Source: Streptomyces sp. H27-H1
Lineage (GTDB): Bacteria > Actinomycetota > Actinomycetes > Streptomycetales > Streptomycetaceae
Direction: 5' to 3'
Assembly: GCF_026627445.1 (NCBI RefSeq)
Contig: NZ_JAPNLJ010000004.1
Span: forward strand, 124,001-188,000
Length of the DNA stretch: 64,000 nt
Positions 63,972 through 64,000 of the stretch are shown here, one piece after another. The number at the start of each line of letters is the position of its first letter. Positions within the stretch are counted from its first letter, which is position 1. The notes under the pieces were generated by a model that was not told where the DNA came from, did no database searches, and saw nothing but the letters and a program-made list of their open reading frames with translations. Position numbers and translations under genes: made by a program.

Positions 63972-64000
63972 TCCGGCCGCGCCCCCGGCGGGGTCTCACC

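Overview
The window is a contiguous piece of a high-GC actinobacterial chromosome, almost certainly Streptomyces or a close relative such as Kitasatospora. This rests on extreme third-position GC, frequent GTG starts, and the gene order leuS-degV-comEA-comEC-holA-rpsT-lepA-hemW-hrcA-dnaJ-rsmE-phoH-ybeY-era-leuA-recO-uppS-zur-znuBCA-glyS-dusB-ppdK, which is conserved core synteny in that genus. No tRNA, rRNA, CRISPR array, insertion sequence, prophage or biosynthetic gene cluster was seen.

Layout. 1-8053: the 3' end of leuS, a membrane-anchored unknown, degV, the DNA-uptake-like pair comEA/comEC, a two-domain YceI protein, a small RraB-like protein and holA. 8054-8522 is a gene-free stretch with dispersed repeats and hairpins. 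8523-13008: rpsT, divergent lepA and an acyl-CoA ligase. 13065-24395: hemW, a DUF3097 protein, a metallo-hydrolase, the CIRCE-controlled hrcA-dnaJ operon, a nitronate monooxygenase-rsmE pair, HIT-RNase Z, an MFS transporter and a PfkB kinase. 24585-28395: phoH-ybeY-corC-yjbR, a tightly overlapping operon, then a degenerate cytidine-deaminase-like gene. 28426-33385 looks accessory: an MFS transporter with a divergent GlxA/AraC regulator, then two exported cell-envelope proteins (WxL-like and DUF916-like). 33386-40930: era, a methyltransferase, a GNAT enzyme, a protealysin/emfourin pair, leuA with a leucine-rich leader peptide, and a TerB-like protein.

40949-46068: a hydrolase/TetR divergent pair, an NCS2 permease behind a 0.5-kb untranslated region of lower GC, and a secreted phospholipase D-like protein. 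46121-52908: recO, uppS, a YcxB-like protein, then zur-znuBCA facing glyS, with a Zur-box-like palindrome over the znuA promoter. 52978-58072 is a second accessory block (membrane protein, AKR-TetR, DoxX/MarR, DHA2 efflux pump). 58136-63971: dusB, ppdK and a large winged-helix regulator.

Regulation can be read in several places. There are a perfect CIRCE element, a leucine attenuator leader, a Zur box, a 15-bp perfect palindrome before the AKR-TetR operon and a 7-6-7 palindrome between the hydrolase and its TetR. At least eight genes have a -10 hexamer only 6-8 nt before the start codon, which is the signature of leaderless mRNAs.

The most unusual observations are two gene pairs joined without any intervening in-frame stop. 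The exported DUF916-like protein reads straight into Era (32408-34327), with a topology that would place the GTPase in the cytoplasm. comEC has no in-frame stop before the end of holA. Each could be a real fusion or read-through, or a single-base indel. For both, a neighbouring frame offers a natural-looking stop.
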